From: Candidatus Latescibacterota bacterium
GTDB taxonomy: Bacteria; Krumholzibacteriota; Krumholzibacteriia; Krumholzibacteriales; Krumholzibacteriaceae
Direction: 5' to 3'
Assembly: GCA_019038625.1 (NCBI GenBank)
Contig: JAHOYU010000062.1
Coordinates: 1-40,735 of the forward strand
DNA: 40,735 nucleotides
The position numbers and the translations under genes were made by a program. Under the pieces are notes generated by a model. That model did not search any database, was not told the origin of the DNA, and saw only the letters and a list, made by a program, of their open reading frames with translations. This document shows, in pieces, positions 8,285 to 17,886 of the stretch. Numbering within the stretch: the first letter of the stretch is position 1; every line of letters begins with the position of its first letter.

Positions 8285-8914
8285 TTACTTGGAGTAAAGC
8301 TCCACAATAAGGTTCATTTCGATCGGAACCGGGATAACGTCCCTCGTCGGTTCCTCGATATATGTGCCTTCCTTCTTACTTACATCAACAGATATATAAG
8401 GAACCGTTCCTCTGCTGCCATAGGCCTTGAGAGCTTCTTCTGTTACGAGCAGATTCCTGCTCTTCTCTCTGAGGCTAACCCGGTCTCCCGGAGTGACTTT
8501 GAAAGAGGGAATGTTCACTTTTCTGCCATTGACCTCGAAATGGTTATGAAGGATCAGCTGTCTCGCCGTTGCGCGCGAGGGAGCAAATCCCATCCTGAAG
8601 ACCATGTTATCCAGTCTGCCTTCGAGGAGCCTGAGCAGGTTCTCACCCGTTACGCCCTTCATCTTCGCCGCTCTCTTGAAATAATTGCGGAACTGGCGTT
8701 CGAGCACCTGATACATACGACGCAACTTCTGTTTCTCTCTCAGCTGCACGCGATAATTGCTTCTTCTGCTGAACCTTGACCTTCCGTGCTCGCCTGGAGG
8801 ATAATTCCTCTTCTCTATAGCACATCGGTCAGAATGACAGCGGTCCCCCTTGAGGAACAGTTTTGTTCCTTCACGTCTGCATAGTTTGCAAACGGGACCC
8901 GTATATCTTGCCAT
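8285..8914 (-). CDS. rpsD: 30S ribosomal protein S4
   Basis: The 209-aa protein starts MARYTGPVCKLCRREG and retains C9, C12, C26 and C31, the zinc-binding form of S4. The S4 RNA-binding domain follows at about 98-160 (RLDNMVFRMGFAPSRATARQ). S4 is a primary 16S binder that starts 30S assembly and in E. coli represses its own operon. A 70-nt spacer separates it from rpoA; no S4-type pseudoknot was recognised there. Confidence 0.97.
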   Translation of the reverse strand: MARYTGPVCKLCRREGTKLFLKGDRCHSDRCAIEKRNYPPGEHGRSRFSRRSNYRVQLREKQKLRRMYQVLERQFRNYFKRAAKMKGVTGENLLRLLEGRLDNMVFRMGFAPSRATARQLILHNHFEVNGRKVNIPSFKVTPGDRVSLREKSRNLLVTEEALKAYGSRGTVPYISVDVSKKEGTYIEEPTRDVIPVPIEMNLIVELYSK

Positions 8915-8956
8915 CTAATCCTACCTCCCCGACCTTTTCAGGGTCGAATCACTGAA

Positions 8957-9346
8957 CTACATTCTTCTGCGTTTTTTCAACCTTACACCGTTGTGTGGAA
9001 TCGGTGTACAGTCCTTTATGCTTGATACATCAAGACCGGCGGCACGGAGTGAACGGATGGCCGCTTCTCTGCCCGGGCCGGGACCCTTGATCCATGCTTC
9101 TACCTTTTTCATACCCAGTGCCATCACTTCGCGAGCAACGGTCTGGGCTGCCTGCTGTGCGGCGAACGGCGTGCTCTTGCGAGAGCCCTTGTAGCCGAGC
9201 TTTCCAGGACTGCACCAGGAAATAACGGCTCCTTCACGGTCGGTGATAGAAATGATCGTATTATTGAAAGTAGATTTAATATGGGCTACGCCATACGCAT
9301 CAACATTCTTGATCTTTTTCTTCTTCGACCTCTGTGGACGGGCCAA
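8957..9346 (-). CDS. rpsK: 30S ribosomal protein S11
   Basis: The 129-aa S11 is full length, with [16 protein letters not shown] and the C-terminal [15 protein letters not shown]. It lies in the 30S platform next to the Shine-Dalgarno helix. The start is TTG, supported by GGGAGG 7 nt upstream and by the canonical N-terminus. The 69-nt spacer from rpsM contains a small GC hairpin (CCCCGG/CCGGGG). Confidence 0.97.
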   Translation of the reverse strand: MARPQRSKKKKIKNVDAYGVAHIKSTFNNTIISITDREGAVISWCSPGKLGYKGSRKSTPFAAQQAAQTVAREVMALGMKKVEAWIKGPGPGREAAIRSLRAAGLDVSSIKDCTPIPHNGVRLKKRRRM

Positions 9347-9415
9347 TTGGGAACCTCCCTCTCGAATTACCTAACCCCCCCGGTCATCGCCGGGGCGTTC
9401 ATCATGCGAATAATA

Positions 9416-9787
9416 TTACTTTTTCCTCTTCGAACCCGGACGGTTGCGCGGTCCTTTCCTCGTACGAGCATTAGTATGCGTACGCTGCCCGTGAACCGGA
9501 AGACCGTGTCTGTGTCTGATACCACGATAAGACCCGATATCCATCAATCGTTTGATGTTCATCGTGATTTCCGTGCGAAGTGAACCCTCGGTATTATATT
9601 CGTCTTCGATTATATCCCTGATCTTGACTTTCTGGTCCTCTGTCAGGTCCCTCGTCTTGATATTACAGGGCACTTCCGCCTTTTCGAGTATCTTTCGAGC
9701 ACTCGTGCGACCCAATCCGAAGATATAGGTCAAAGCGATCTCGACATGCTTGTTGTCGGGTATATCGACTCCGACTATACGCGCCAC
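9416..9787 (-). CDS. rpsM: 30S ribosomal protein S13
   Basis: The 123-aa S13 begins [20 protein letters not shown]. It has the helix-two-turns-helix region and the basic C-terminal tail [14 protein letters not shown] that contacts tRNA in the P site. The start is GTG with GGAG 7 nt upstream. It follows rpmJ by 37 nt, the standard order of the alpha operon. Confidence 0.97.
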   Translation of the reverse strand: MARIVGVDIPDNKHVEIALTYIFGLGRTSARKILEKAEVPCNIKTRDLTEDQKVKIRDIIEDEYNTEGSLRTEITMNIKRLMDIGSYRGIRHRHGLPVHGQRTHTNARTRKGPRNRPGSKRKK

Positions 9788-9824
9788 AGGCTTTCTCCTT
9801 TCGTTATCCAGATCTCAGACAGCC

Positions 9825-9938
9825 CTAACCCTGACGCTGCTTGTGCTTGGGGTTCTTGCAGATAACGCGAAGAACTCCCTTGCGCCTTACTATCTTGCAT
9901 CCAGGGCACATTTTCTTTATTGAGCTTCTTACTTTCAT
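9825..9938 (-). CDS. rpmJ: 50S ribosomal protein L36
   Basis: This 37-aa ORF reads [17 protein letters not shown] and continues to a KQRQG end. It keeps the zinc ligands C11, C14, C27 and H32 of the zinc form of L36. The ATG is preceded by GGAAGAAGAAAG. The position between infA and rpsM is the normal place for this gene. L36 is a late-assembling large-subunit protein. Confidence 0.96.
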   Translation of the reverse strand: MKVRSSIKKMCPGCKIVRRKGVLRVICKNPKHKQRQG

Positions 9939-10070
9939 CTTTCTTCTTCCTTTTCGATCTTCCTGCCGACCACAGGGATCATCCGCGTTCGGCAGTGAAC
10001 ATTACCAGCGAAACATCAACGAGCTGTCAGGCCCCGGAACTGTCTCCGGATAACGGCCCCTTGAACCAGC

Positions 10071-10289
10071 TCATTTATACCGGTAAGTTATCCGTCCTCT
10101 TCCCAGATCGTAGGGACTCAGCTCCAGTGCCACCCTGTCACCCGGCAGGATCCGGATGAAATGCATCCGCATCTTTCCAGAGACATGGGCAAGCACAATA
10201 TGCTTGTTCTCGAGTTCTACCCTGAACATAGCATTAGGCAGCGCCTCTACGACAGTTCCCTCTACCGGTATTCCTTTCTGCTTGGCCAT
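10071..10289 (-). CDS. infA: Translation initiation factor IF-1
   Basis: The 72-aa protein is a single S1/OB-fold domain of exact family length, with [18 protein letters not shown] and the C-terminal [15 protein letters not shown]. It binds the 30S A site during initiation. The gene is separated from map by 111 nt and from rpmJ by 132 nt; I saw no promoter or terminator that I would defend in either spacer. Confidence 0.97.
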   Translation of the reverse strand: MAKQKGIPVEGTVVEALPNAMFRVELENKHIVLAHVSGKMRMHFIRILPGDRVALELSPYDLGRGRITYRYK

Positions 10290-10400
10290 CCAGCCTTTCT
10301 CTTTCTTCGCGTGTCACTTTCCGGCCCTAACTTCAGCCGGTGATCTCCGCGATGTGAGCAGAATCGATATTCCGCCCGAAGCAGCCTGCGTGTCGTGCGG

Positions 10401-11144
10401 TCACCTCGTTAAGATCTCAGGTCCCGCATCGGTGACTGCTACGGTATCTTCGAAGTGACAGGATAATTTCCCATCCACCGTAACAAAGGTCCAGTTATCC
10501 TCGAGCGTCAGCACATTACTCGCGCCGGCGTTCACCATCGGCTCCAGAGCCAGTACCATCCCCGGCTTGAGGATCGGGCCCTGCCCAGGAGGGCCGAAAT
10601 TCGGGATCTGCGGTTCTTCGTGCATCCTTCTGCCGATCCCGTGCCCCACGAGTACCTTTACAACCGAGTACCCGTGGCTCTCCGCATGCTTCTGTACAGC
10701 ATGCGATATGTCGGAAAGATGGTTCCCCGGCCTGACCTTGTCAATACCCAGGTCGAGAGCCTCTTTCGTCACCCTCATCAACTGCCTGGCCTCGTTAGAG
10801 ACCTCTCCGACAGCGTATGTCCTGGTCGCATCGGAGTAGAACTCCCGGTGGATCACTCCCATATCGACCCCGATGATATCCCCCTCTTCGAGCTCTCTTG
10901 GTCCCGGTATCCCGTGAACCACCTGCTCATTGACCGAAGAGCATATCGTGCCCGGAAACCCCTGGTAACCCTTGAAAGCAGGGATCCCTTCGTGTGACCG
11001 GATATAATCCTCGGCTATCGCATCGAGTTCTCCGGTCGTCACTCCCGGTCGGACATTCTTCCCGACCTCATCGAAGGTCTCTTTCAAGATCCTGGCGCTC
11101 GCGCGCATCAGTTCCAGTTCCGGCTCGGTCTTAATAACTATCAT
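10401..11144 (-). CDS. map: Methionine aminopeptidase type I
   Basis: The 247-aa enzyme removes the initiator Met from new proteins. All type I residues are present: H77, the metal ligands D94, D105, H168, E201 and E232, and H175 in the active site. It lacks the N-terminal zinc-finger extension of some homologues. The ATG overlaps the adk stop codon (ATGA), implying translational coupling. Confidence 0.97.
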   Translation of the reverse strand: MIVIKTEPELELMRASARILKETFDEVGKNVRPGVTTGELDAIAEDYIRSHEGIPAFKGYQGFPGTICSSVNEQVVHGIPGPRELEEGDIIGVDMGVIHREFYSDATRTYAVGEVSNEARQLMRVTKEALDLGIDKVRPGNHLSDISHAVQKHAESHGYSVVKVLVGHGIGRRMHEEPQIPNFGPPGQGPILKPGMVLALEPMVNAGASNVLTLEDNWTFVTVDGKLSCHFEDTVAVTDAGPEILTR

Positions 11145-11788
11145 TGCAAAGCGCGGATTATCTCCGCTGTAATCTCGTCTATCTTCTTCGATCCATCAAC
11201 GGCCACTATGCCATCGACCCTGCTTTTATAATAATCCAGGACCGGCTCAGTCTTGTCCTTGTAGACCTCGAAGCGTCTCAGGATTGTCGCTTCCTCGTCA
11301 TCGGCTCTCTTGATCAGCTTTCCGCCACATTTCTCGCAGAGCGTATCTTCACCCTTCTCCAGGGTCTCGATGTTGTAGACAGCCTTGCAGTCCTCACAGA
11401 CCCGCCTGCCGCTTACACGCTTCACGACCACCTGTGGATCGACATCGATCGACAGGATGTGGTCGACGATCACTCCATTACCCTCGAGCATCGCGCTGAG
11501 AGCCTCCGCCTGCGGCAGCGTCCTTGGAAAACCATCCAGTATCCATCCACCCTCTTCGCCTCCGAGCTGTTCCTGTACCAGACCGAGCATAAGCTCATCC
11601 GGAACGAGAAGCCCGCGGTCCATGAATGTCTTCGCCTTCAGCCCGAGATCTTTTCCGCCGGTCACAGCTTCCCTCAGGAGGTCTCCCGTTGAAAGATGTC
11701 TCAGGGAAAGTTGATCCGCTATCCGCACAGCCTGCGTTCCCTTGCCGGACCCCGGAGGACCAAGAATGATTATATGTTTACCAGCCAA
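11141..11788 (-). CDS. adk: Adenylate kinase with zinc-type LID
   Basis: The 215-aa enzyme (ATP + AMP to 2 ADP) has the P-loop GPPGSGKGT at 10-18 and the AMP-binding DGFPRT at 85-90. The LID domain carries four cysteines (C131, C134, C151, C154), the structural zinc site of many bacterial long-form adenylate kinases. The start is TTG with AAAGG 7 nt upstream. It lies between secY and map, the usual place. Confidence 0.97.
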   Translation of the reverse strand: MAGKHIIILGPPGSGKGTQAVRIADQLSLRHLSTGDLLREAVTGGKDLGLKAKTFMDRGLLVPDELMLGLVQEQLGGEEGGWILDGFPRTLPQAEALSAMLEGNGVIVDHILSIDVDPQVVVKRVSGRRVCEDCKAVYNIETLEKGEDTLCEKCGGKLIKRADDEEATILRRFEVYKDKTEPVLDYYKSRVDGIVAVDGSKKIDEITAEIIRALQ

Positions 11789-11839
11789 CCTGCTGCCTTT
11801 CTATTTCCAGCACTTCCTGTTGAGAAAGCGCTGAAGAGC

Positions 11840-13144
11840 CTAGCGCCTTCCGCGCAGCTTGCCCTTCTTCATGAATCCGTCATAATGCCTCATCAACAGG
11901 TGAGTCTCGATCTGCTGGAGCGTATCGAGCATGACCCCGACGATGATGAGGAGTCCCGTACCACCGAACCTGAACGGCAGACCGCCTCGATAGATCAGGA
12001 TATCCGGAAGTACCGCGATAAATGCCAGGAAGATAGCTCCCGGCAAAGTGACCCTCGTGAGGATCCTGTCAATATAGTCACTCGTCCTTTTACCAGGTCT
12101 TATCCCGGGAATGAACCCACCGTACTTCTGCATGTTATCAGCAAGATCTACGGGGTTGAGGATGATAGCCGTGTAGAAGTAAGTGAAGAATATGATTATC
12201 AGTGAATAAATTGTCACATACAGCCACGACGAGGGAGCCAGCCACTGCTGAATGCCCTCAAGAAATCCCACGTTGAAAAAAGAAGCTATCGTCGTGGGGA
12301 ACATAAGGATCGACTGCGCAAAGATGATCGGGATGACACCGGCTGTATTGACCCTGAGCGGGATATACTGAGACCGGCCCCCGTAAACCCTGCGGCCGAC
12401 TATCCTTTTTGCGTATTGTACAGGGATCCTTCTCTGCCCCTGAGTTATCAGAATGACCGAGGCTACCACCATCACCATTATCGCGGCAAAAAATATCATC
12501 CTGAAAGGTGTCATATTGCCAAGGCTTATAGCGCGCCAGGTGTTGAGGAAATCCGTCGGGTAGCGAGCGAGGATACCGACCATGATAATCAGCGAAATAC
12601 CGTTTCCGATACCTCTCTCCGATATCTGCTCTCCCAGCCACATGACGAAGATCGTACCGGCTGTCAGCGTGATCATGGTAAGGAGCTTGAACGGAAGGTT
12701 CGCCATTGTCACTACTGGAGCTCCGCCTACATTAAGATTCTGCAGGAAGATGGCTATACCGAACGACTGAATGATCGCAAGTCCCACCGTTCCATAACGG
12801 GTGTACTGTGTGATCTTCTTGCGCCCCTCTTCTCCCTCTTTCGCCAGTTTCTCGAAATAAGGGATGACCGCCTGGAGAAGCTGTATAATAATCGAAGCGC
12901 TGATGTACGGCATGATACCAAGCGCAAAGATCGTCGCACGGCTGAGGTTACCGCCGGCGAAAAGATCGTACAGCGCAAAGATCGTACCCGACTGTGTCTG
13001 AAAAAACGCTTTCAGGGCAAGCGGATTTACGCCTGGAGCGGTGATATGGCCACCGATCCTGTAGATGATCAGCAATCCGATCGTAAAAAGGATCCGTTTC
13101 TTAAGCTCCGGAATACTGAATATATCCTGAAACTTCTTTAGCAT
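11840..13144 (-). CDS. secY: Preprotein translocase channel SecY
   Basis: The 434-aa protein is the ten-helix translocon channel. It starts MLKKFQDIFSIPELKKRI and includes PYISASIIIQL (TM2) and the conserved cytoplasmic loop GQRRIPVQYAKR. It works with SecE (encoded about 26 kb away in the same cluster) and SecG. The start overlaps the rplO stop by one base (TAATG). Confidence 0.97.
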   Translation of the reverse strand: MLKKFQDIFSIPELKKRILFTIGLLIIYRIGGHITAPGVNPLALKAFFQTQSGTIFALYDLFAGGNLSRATIFALGIMPYISASIIIQLLQAVIPYFEKLAKEGEEGRKKITQYTRYGTVGLAIIQSFGIAIFLQNLNVGGAPVVTMANLPFKLLTMITLTAGTIFVMWLGEQISERGIGNGISLIIMVGILARYPTDFLNTWRAISLGNMTPFRMIFFAAIMVMVVASVILITQGQRRIPVQYAKRIVGRRVYGGRSQYIPLRVNTAGVIPIIFAQSILMFPTTIASFFNVGFLEGIQQWLAPSSWLYVTIYSLIIIFFTYFYTAIILNPVDLADNMQKYGGFIPGIRPGKRTSDYIDRILTRVTLPGAIFLAFIAVLPDILIYRGGLPFRFGGTGLLIIVGVMLDTLQQIETHLLMRHYDGFMKKGKLRGRR

Positions 13145-13626
13145 TATTTCTGCTCCTCTTTATCAAGCTCGGGTATCTTCTTGCCTGAAACGAGACTGAC
13201 ACTACCACCCGCGTCGATAATTGTCTTCGCCGCGGATCTGCTCACGCCGTCTACTTCGACGTCCAGAGCGACTTTCAACTCTCCCTGCCCAAGAATCTTG
13301 ACGGGAAGAGAAGCCTTCTTGACGAGTCCGGCTTCAACCAGGACACCACGATTGATTTTCGTACCTTTTTCAAACTGCGAAAGGCTACCAACATTGACAA
13401 CCTGGTTAGCAGTTCTGAAGATATTGTGAAACCCTCTCTTCGGGAGCCTCCTCTGGAGTGGCATCTGCCCGCCCTCGAACCAGGGTGGGACGCCACCACC
13501 ACTACGGCAGTTCTGGCCCTTATGGCCCTTACAGGAGGTCTTTCCATGCCCCGACCCGGGACCGCAACCGATCCTTTTTCTCTTTTTGACAGCTCCCGCT
13601 GCCGGGCTGATCTCGTTAAGCTTCAT
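13144..13626 (-). CDS. rplO: 50S ribosomal protein L15
   Basis: The 160-aa L15 has the glycine/basic N-terminal arm (GSGHGKTSCKGHKGQNCRSG) and GGQMPLQRRLPKRGF. The C-terminal globular domain is usual. It is slightly longer than the E. coli protein (144 aa), with a short charged C-terminus. It is coupled to secY by a one-base overlap. Confidence 0.96.
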   Translation of the reverse strand: MKLNEISPAAGAVKKRKRIGCGPGSGHGKTSCKGHKGQNCRSGGGVPPWFEGGQMPLQRRLPKRGFHNIFRTANQVVNVGSLSQFEKGTKINRGVLVEAGLVKKASLPVKILGQGELKVALDVEVDGVSRSAAKTIIDAGGSVSLVSGKKIPELDKEEQK

Positions 13627-13687
13627 CTTCTGCGCGCTCCTTGAATCTTGTTTTTCTCGAGCTATCCGGGTTAACTACCGGACTTTA

Positions 13688-13987
13688 TTATTCCTCTTCG
13701 TCAGCCCCGGCAGCTTCAGCCGGTGCTCCGGCATCAGGCCTGGCCGCTTCAATCACGGTAAAACCGGCCGTCTTCTTCACGGGGGCAGGAATATCCTTCT
13801 CGTCGATCTCTACCACGGCCACAAGGTGACGCACTTTTTCAAGCATTCCCCTGATCTGTGGATTGTCGTTCTTATACAACGTGCGATAGTTCCTCTTGAA
13901 CCCCAGAGACTCCATCACTACCTTGTGCTTCTTCTCCTGAGAGTGGATGATGCTCCGCACTTGTGTGATTTTCAATTTCTTCGCCAT
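13688..13987 (-). CDS. rpmD: 50S ribosomal protein L30 with C-terminal extension
   Basis: Residues 1-60 are L30 (KKLKITQVRSIIHSQEKK, then LGFKRNYRTLYKNDNPQIRG). The family is normally about 60 aa, but this one is 99. The additional segment ends in an Ala/Gly/Glu/Asp-rich tail. It keeps the position between rpsE and rplO. The extension is uncharacterised. Confidence 0.93.
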   Translation of the reverse strand: MAKKLKITQVRSIIHSQEKKHKVVMESLGFKRNYRTLYKNDNPQIRGMLEKVRHLVAVVEIDEKDIPAPVKKTAGFTVIEAARPDAGAPAEAAGADEEE

Positions 13988-14084
13988 CTTGCTTCCTCGC
14001 TATTGTTCGGCCGGGATACGCTCGCCGTCTGACGCCGCGCCCCTACCCTGGCAACCCCTGCCTTCCGGCACGGACCTGTTCTTT

Positions 14085-14744
14085 CTAGCCCTGTTCGGCT
14101 GATGCCTGCTCTCCGGCGGGAGCCTCTTCGACTTTCGCTGGAGCTTCCTTCACCTGGTCCTTAAGACCAAAAAGTTTGCTGACCGACATGCCGCGCTTCT
14201 TCGCTACCGACTTTGCACTTTTCAGGGCCTTCAGCCCGACCATCGTTGCTTTTACCATATTATGCGGATTGTTTGATCCGAGCGACTTGGTCAGTACATC
14301 CTTTACACCGGCGACTTCCAGCACCGAACGAACGCCTCCACCGGCGATTACTCCGGTACCGGGCGAAGCTGGTTTCATCAGGACTCGCGCGGCGCCAAAT
14401 ACACCCACCACCTTATAAGGTATGGTCCCTGCGACCATCGGGATGGTGATCATGCATTTGCGGGCCTCTTCTCCGGCCTTGCGGATCGCGTCACTGATCT
14501 CGTTAGCCTTGCCCAGGCCTACGCCGACTTTTCCCATTCCGTCGCCTACCGCAACGAGAGCGTTAAAGCTGAACCTTCGTCCACCCTTGACTACCTTCGC
14601 TACACGATTAATATGGACAGTCTGCTCGAGAAGTTCAGGACCGGTATCTTCTCTTCGGTCCCTGCGTCCCCCACGGCCGTCTCTGCGACCGCCGTCTCTC
14701 TGTTTACCTCTGCCCTGGCCTCTGCCTTGTTCTCTATTTTCCAA
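14085..14744 (-). CDS. rpsE: 30S ribosomal protein S5 with RG-rich N-terminus
   Basis: The 219-aa protein has the S5 double-stranded RNA-binding fold ([16 protein letters not shown]-like segment near 45-60) and the C-terminal fold with [18 protein letters not shown]. The first 36 or so residues are an Arg/Gly-rich disordered segment ([20 protein letters not shown]). The last 25 are Ala/Glu-rich. S5 contributes to decoding accuracy. The start is TTG; no internal Met exists before the fold, so the extension is encoded. Confidence 0.95.
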   Translation of the reverse strand: MENREQGRGQGRGKQRDGGRRDGRGGRRDRREDTGPELLEQTVHINRVAKVVKGGRRFSFNALVAVGDGMGKVGVGLGKANEISDAIRKAGEEARKCMITIPMVAGTIPYKVVGVFGAARVLMKPASPGTGVIAGGGVRSVLEVAGVKDVLTKSLGSNNPHNMVKATMVGLKALKSAKSVAKKRGMSVSKLFGLKDQVKEAPAKVEEAPAGEQASAEQG

Positions 14745-14793
14745 CTATTGTACCCCCGTGGGCGATCGTCCCACCGTAGCGGGATTTTCCTGG

Positions 14794-15225
14794 TTAAAAC
14801 CTGAGACCGTTCTTGCGGGCCGCATCCGCGAGCGCCGCTACTCTTCCATGATATAGAAATCCGTTCCTGTCGAACACGACCGTCTCGATCCCATTCTCCT
14901 TCGCCTTCTCGGCAATAGCCTTGCCTACTTCGACGGAGCGACGGATCTTAGTGCTAAGCGGCGCCTTCTTCTTGCCCTTCTTGCCCTTTTTCCCATCTTC
15001 CGGGGTCTCTGCCGCCGGCTCTGGCTCTGCCGCAAGCGTCAGCTTCAGACTGGACGCCGAAGCCAGTGTCTTCCCGGTGACATCATCGATGACCTGGGCG
15101 TAGATATGGCTGAGACTCCGGTAGACCGAAAGACGCGGTCTCTCTGTCGTGCCATGAATCTTCTTGCGCACCCTTGTACGCCTGCTCAGCCTCGCTGATC
15201 TTCTTGTTCCTGTTGCCTTGCTCAC
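14794..15225 (-). CDS. rplR: 50S ribosomal protein L18 with internal charged insert
   Basis: The 143-aa L18 (5S rRNA binder) has [20 protein letters not shown] and the C-terminal [27 protein letters not shown]. Between the two halves, at about residues 64-92, sits a Glu/Pro then Gly/Lys-rich insert that accounts for the excess over the usual 117-122 aa. The start is GTG with AGGAG 7 nt upstream. Confidence 0.95.
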   Translation of the reverse strand: MSKATGTRRSARLSRRTRVRKKIHGTTERPRLSVYRSLSHIYAQVIDDVTGKTLASASSLKLTLAAEPEPAAETPEDGKKGKKGKKKAPLSTKIRRSVEVGKAIAEKAKENGIETVVFDRNGFLYHGRVAALADAARKNGLRF

Positions 15226-15295
15226 TTTTCAACTCCTGTTTTCGGGGCCGGGCCGTCACCTATCGTAACGACAGCCGCGGCACATCCAGTCAGTG

Positions 15296-15844
15296 CTAGA
15301 ATCCTGTTCCAACAGCGGCCTTTCCAGCCTTGCGCAAGATCTGCTCACCCTGATAACGAATACCTTTACCCTTGTACGGCTCGGGCGGGCGGAAAGCTCT
15401 GATCTCGGCGGCTGTCTGGCCGACTTTCTCCTTGCTTATACCTTTTATGGTTATCTTCTTCGGGTCGGGGAGCTCGATCTCTATCCCTTCCCTTGGATCG
15501 TAATTTACCAGATGTGAATATCCCAGGCTGAGAACGAGGGTCTTGCCCTTCATCTCGGCCTTATACTCAACGCCCTCGATCTCGAGCTTCTTCTCGAAAC
15601 CTTTGGAGACACCCTCGATCATGTTAAAGACGAGAGTCCTGGTCAGGCCGTGAAGCGACTTGTGCTGCTTCGAATCGGTGGGCCTCTTGACCGTGACCAT
15701 GTCGGATTCGACCTCGATGATCATATCGGGATGAAGGGTCCTCTCCAATTCACCTTTCGATCCCTTGATCTTCATATAGTTGTTTTTCAGATCCACCTGT
15801 ACACCGGAAGGGATCAGTACTGGATTTTTTCCAACTCGTGACAT
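15296..15844 (-). CDS. rplF: 50S ribosomal protein L6
   Basis: The 182-aa L6 has both tandem L6 domains: MSRVGKNPVLIPSGV at the start and IRAFRPPEPYKGKGIRY near the end. It binds 23S rRNA near the factor-binding site. Length and motifs are ordinary. Confidence 0.97.
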   Translation of the reverse strand: MSRVGKNPVLIPSGVQVDLKNNYMKIKGSKGELERTLHPDMIIEVESDMVTVKRPTDSKQHKSLHGLTRTLVFNMIEGVSKGFEKKLEIEGVEYKAEMKGKTLVLSLGYSHLVNYDPREGIEIELPDPKKITIKGISKEKVGQTAAEIRAFRPPEPYKGKGIRYQGEQILRKAGKAAVGTGF

Positions 15845-15911
15845 TTCTTTCTCCTACCTCCGTTATGGTCCGGGATCCATCGGGACCACCGAGAAGCCGA
15901 TTTAATTCCGG

Positions 15912-16307
15912 CTACCATATATGACAGATGACTTCGCCCCCGATTCCCAGGGAACGGCACTCTTTGTCGGTCAATACACCTTTTGATGTCGAAATGATGG
16001 CTGTGCCATAACCACCCATTACTCGGGGAATATTGGTCCTGTCAACATAGACCCTTCTGCTGGGAACACTGACGCGTTTGATTCCCTCTATGACACTGTT
16101 ATTGTTTTCATCGTAACGAATATACACCCTGAGTTTACCCTGCAGCCCGTCATCGATATACTTGACGTTTTTGATAAATCCGCCCTCAAGCATTATCTTC
16201 GCGATATGCGCCTTCAGCTTTGAAGCGGGCATGTCGACATACGTCTTTCTTGCCCTGTACGCGTTTCGCACACGTGTAAGCATATCAGCTATGGGATCTG
16301 TCATCAT
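15912..16307 (-). CDS. rpsH: 30S ribosomal protein S8
   Basis: The 131-aa S8 starts MMTDPIADMLTRVRNA and ends with the conserved GGEVICHIW. S8 is a primary 16S binder in the central domain and in E. coli the translational repressor of the spc operon, acting near rplE. Two consecutive Met codons are possible starts; the first was taken. Confidence 0.97.
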   Translation of the reverse strand: MMTDPIADMLTRVRNAYRARKTYVDMPASKLKAHIAKIMLEGGFIKNVKYIDDGLQGKLRVYIRYDENNNSVIEGIKRVSVPSRRVYVDRTNIPRVMGGYGTAIISTSKGVLTDKECRSLGIGGEVICHIW

Positions 16308-16338
16308 ATTGAATCCACCTCGTTCTTTTTCGCCGGTC

Positions 16339-16524
16339 CTACCAGCTTGCCTTTACCACACCGGGTATCTTCCCGTCGAGAGCGAGCTCACGGAAACAGA
16401 TCCGGCAAATCCCGTATCTTCTTAAATATGCCCTTGGCCGACCGCACCGCCTGCAGCGGTTATAGGCCCTGACCTTGAACTTGGGCTTCTTTTTCGCCTT
16501 CTCGATCAGACACTTCTTGGCCAC
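16339..16524 (-). CDS. rpsN: 30S ribosomal protein S14, zinc type
   Basis: The 61-aa protein is the short zinc-binding S14, with C24xxC27 and C40xxC43 and the core [18 protein letters not shown]. The long S14 of E. coli (about 100 aa) lacks these cysteines. The start is GTG. It lies between rplE and rpsH as usual. Confidence 0.97.
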   Translation of the reverse strand: MAKKCLIEKAKKKPKFKVRAYNRCRRCGRPRAYLRRYGICRICFRELALDGKIPGVVKASW

Positions 16525-16542
16525 GGAGCCTCCTCTTTCCTT

Positions 16543-17106
16543 TTACTGATCCTTCTTCAGCGGCATCCCGAGAAGCATGATCAATTCCCTTGCTTCCTCG
16601 TCTGTCTTCGCCGAAGTCACTATGGTTATATCCATTCCCATTACCTTGAGAATCTTGTCGTAATTGATCTCAGGGAAAATGATCTGTTCCTTCACGCCGA
16701 AAGTATAGTTGCCATTACCATCGAAACTCCTGGCATTGAGGCCCCGGAAATCCCTGATCCTCGGTATCGCAGTATTGACCAGACGATCGAAAAACTCGTA
16801 CATCATCTCGCCGCGCAGCGTGACGGAACATCCAACAGGCATTCCTTCGCGGAGTTTGAATCCGGCGATTGCCTTTCTGGCCCTGTTCACAACAGGAGCC
16901 TGCCCGGTAATAGTCGTGAGGTCCTTTACGGCCGCCTCGATTACCTTGGCGTCTGTTATTCCCTCGCCGACCCCCATGTTGACCACGATCTTTTTGAGTT
17001 GTGGTATCTCCATGACGTTCTTGTAATTGAACTTCTTCTGGAGTCCGGGCACCACTTTTTCTTCGTAGAGGCGTTTTACATTCGTCATTGTTTTCTTTTC
17101 AGCCAT
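16543..17106 (-). CDS. rplE: 50S ribosomal protein L5
   Basis: L5 binds 5S rRNA and contacts P-site tRNA. The fold is complete, with [11 protein letters not shown] and [17 protein letters not shown]. Several in-frame ATGs exist. I chose the one with GGTGA 5 nt upstream, giving 187 aa. An ATG four codons earlier (start 17118) is weaker, and one six codons later lacks a ribosome binding site but would match the usual 180 aa. Confidence 0.95.
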   Translation of the reverse strand: MAEKKTMTNVKRLYEEKVVPGLQKKFNYKNVMEIPQLKKIVVNMGVGEGITDAKVIEAAVKDLTTITGQAPVVNRARKAIAGFKLREGMPVGCSVTLRGEMMYEFFDRLVNTAIPRIRDFRGLNARSFDGNGNYTFGVKEQIIFPEINYDKILKVMGMDITIVTSAKTDEEARELIMLLGMPLKKDQ

Positions 17107-17167
17107 TTCCTTCACCATTCAGATCCGGGCCTTTCTCACAGGCCCCGTTCAATTACCTCAACCAGGT

Positions 17168-17488
17168 TTAATCATCATCCGCCAGCGTCTCATTACACTT
17201 CTTGCACTTGCGGATCTTGCGGCCGTCGGCCAATTTCGCCATCTCGGTCTTCGCGGGCTTGCCACATTTCGGACAGACAAGGATAACATTCGAAATATCT
17301 ATCGGTGCTTCCTTCTCCACGATCCCGCCCTGTGAGCCCTGACTAGTCTGGCGCGTGTGCCTCTTGATAAGCCTTACCTTCTCGACGATAACTCTGCTGT
17401 TGTCAGGCAAGACCTTCAGGACTTTACCTTCCAGACCTTTTGAGTTACCGGCGATGACCTTAACTGTATCGTTCTTTTTGATCCTCAT
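17168..17488 (-). CDS. rplX: 50S ribosomal protein L24 with zinc-ribbon cysteines
   Basis: The 106-aa L24 has the KOW motif at its start (MRIKKNDTVKVIAGNSKGLEG shortened here to the first residues). A C-terminal pair of CxxC motifs (C72/C75 and C95/C98) is likely to bind zinc. L24 begins 50S assembly. It lies 19 nt after rplN. Confidence 0.96.
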   Translation of the reverse strand: MRIKKNDTVKVIAGNSKGLEGKVLKVLPDNSRVIVEKVRLIKRHTRQTSQGSQGGIVEKEAPIDISNVILVCPKCGKPAKTEMAKLADGRKIRKCKKCNETLADDD

Positions 17489-17507
17489 CTCGACTTCCGT
17501 TCGATAT

Positions 17508-17876
17508 CTAGATGACCTCAGGAGCCAGGGACACGATCTTCATGAACTGCTTTTCCCTGAGTTCTCGCGCGACCGGCCCGAAAATCCTCGTTCCGACCGG
17601 CTCCTTCTGCTCATTTATGATGACAGCCGCATTCTGATCGAATCTGATATAGCTGCCGTCTTTCCTTCTGATTTCCTTCTTTGTGCGTACTATGACACAC
17701 TTCACGACCTGGCCCTTCTTCACGCCGCCGCCGGGCATTGCCACCCTGACGGATGCGCTGATGATATCGCCGATACGCGCGTAACGTTTTTTTGACCCGC
17801 CGAGAACCTTGATACAGCGGATACTTTTCGCTCCCGAATTATCAGCGACAGCCAGATTTGTCTGCATTTGGATCAT
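17508..17876 (-). CDS. rplN: 50S ribosomal protein L14
   Basis: The 122-aa L14 is of exact family length, starting [17 protein letters not shown] and carrying the conserved [11 protein letters not shown]. It forms an intersubunit bridge with 16S helix 14. It follows rpsQ by 10 nt. Confidence 0.98.
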   Translation of the reverse strand: MIQMQTNLAVADNSGAKSIRCIKVLGGSKKRYARIGDIISASVRVAMPGGGVKKGQVVKCVIVRTKKEIRRKDGSYIRFDQNAAVIINEQKEPVGTRIFGPVARELREKQFMKIVSLAPEVI

Positions 17877-17886
17877 CGTCGTTCTC

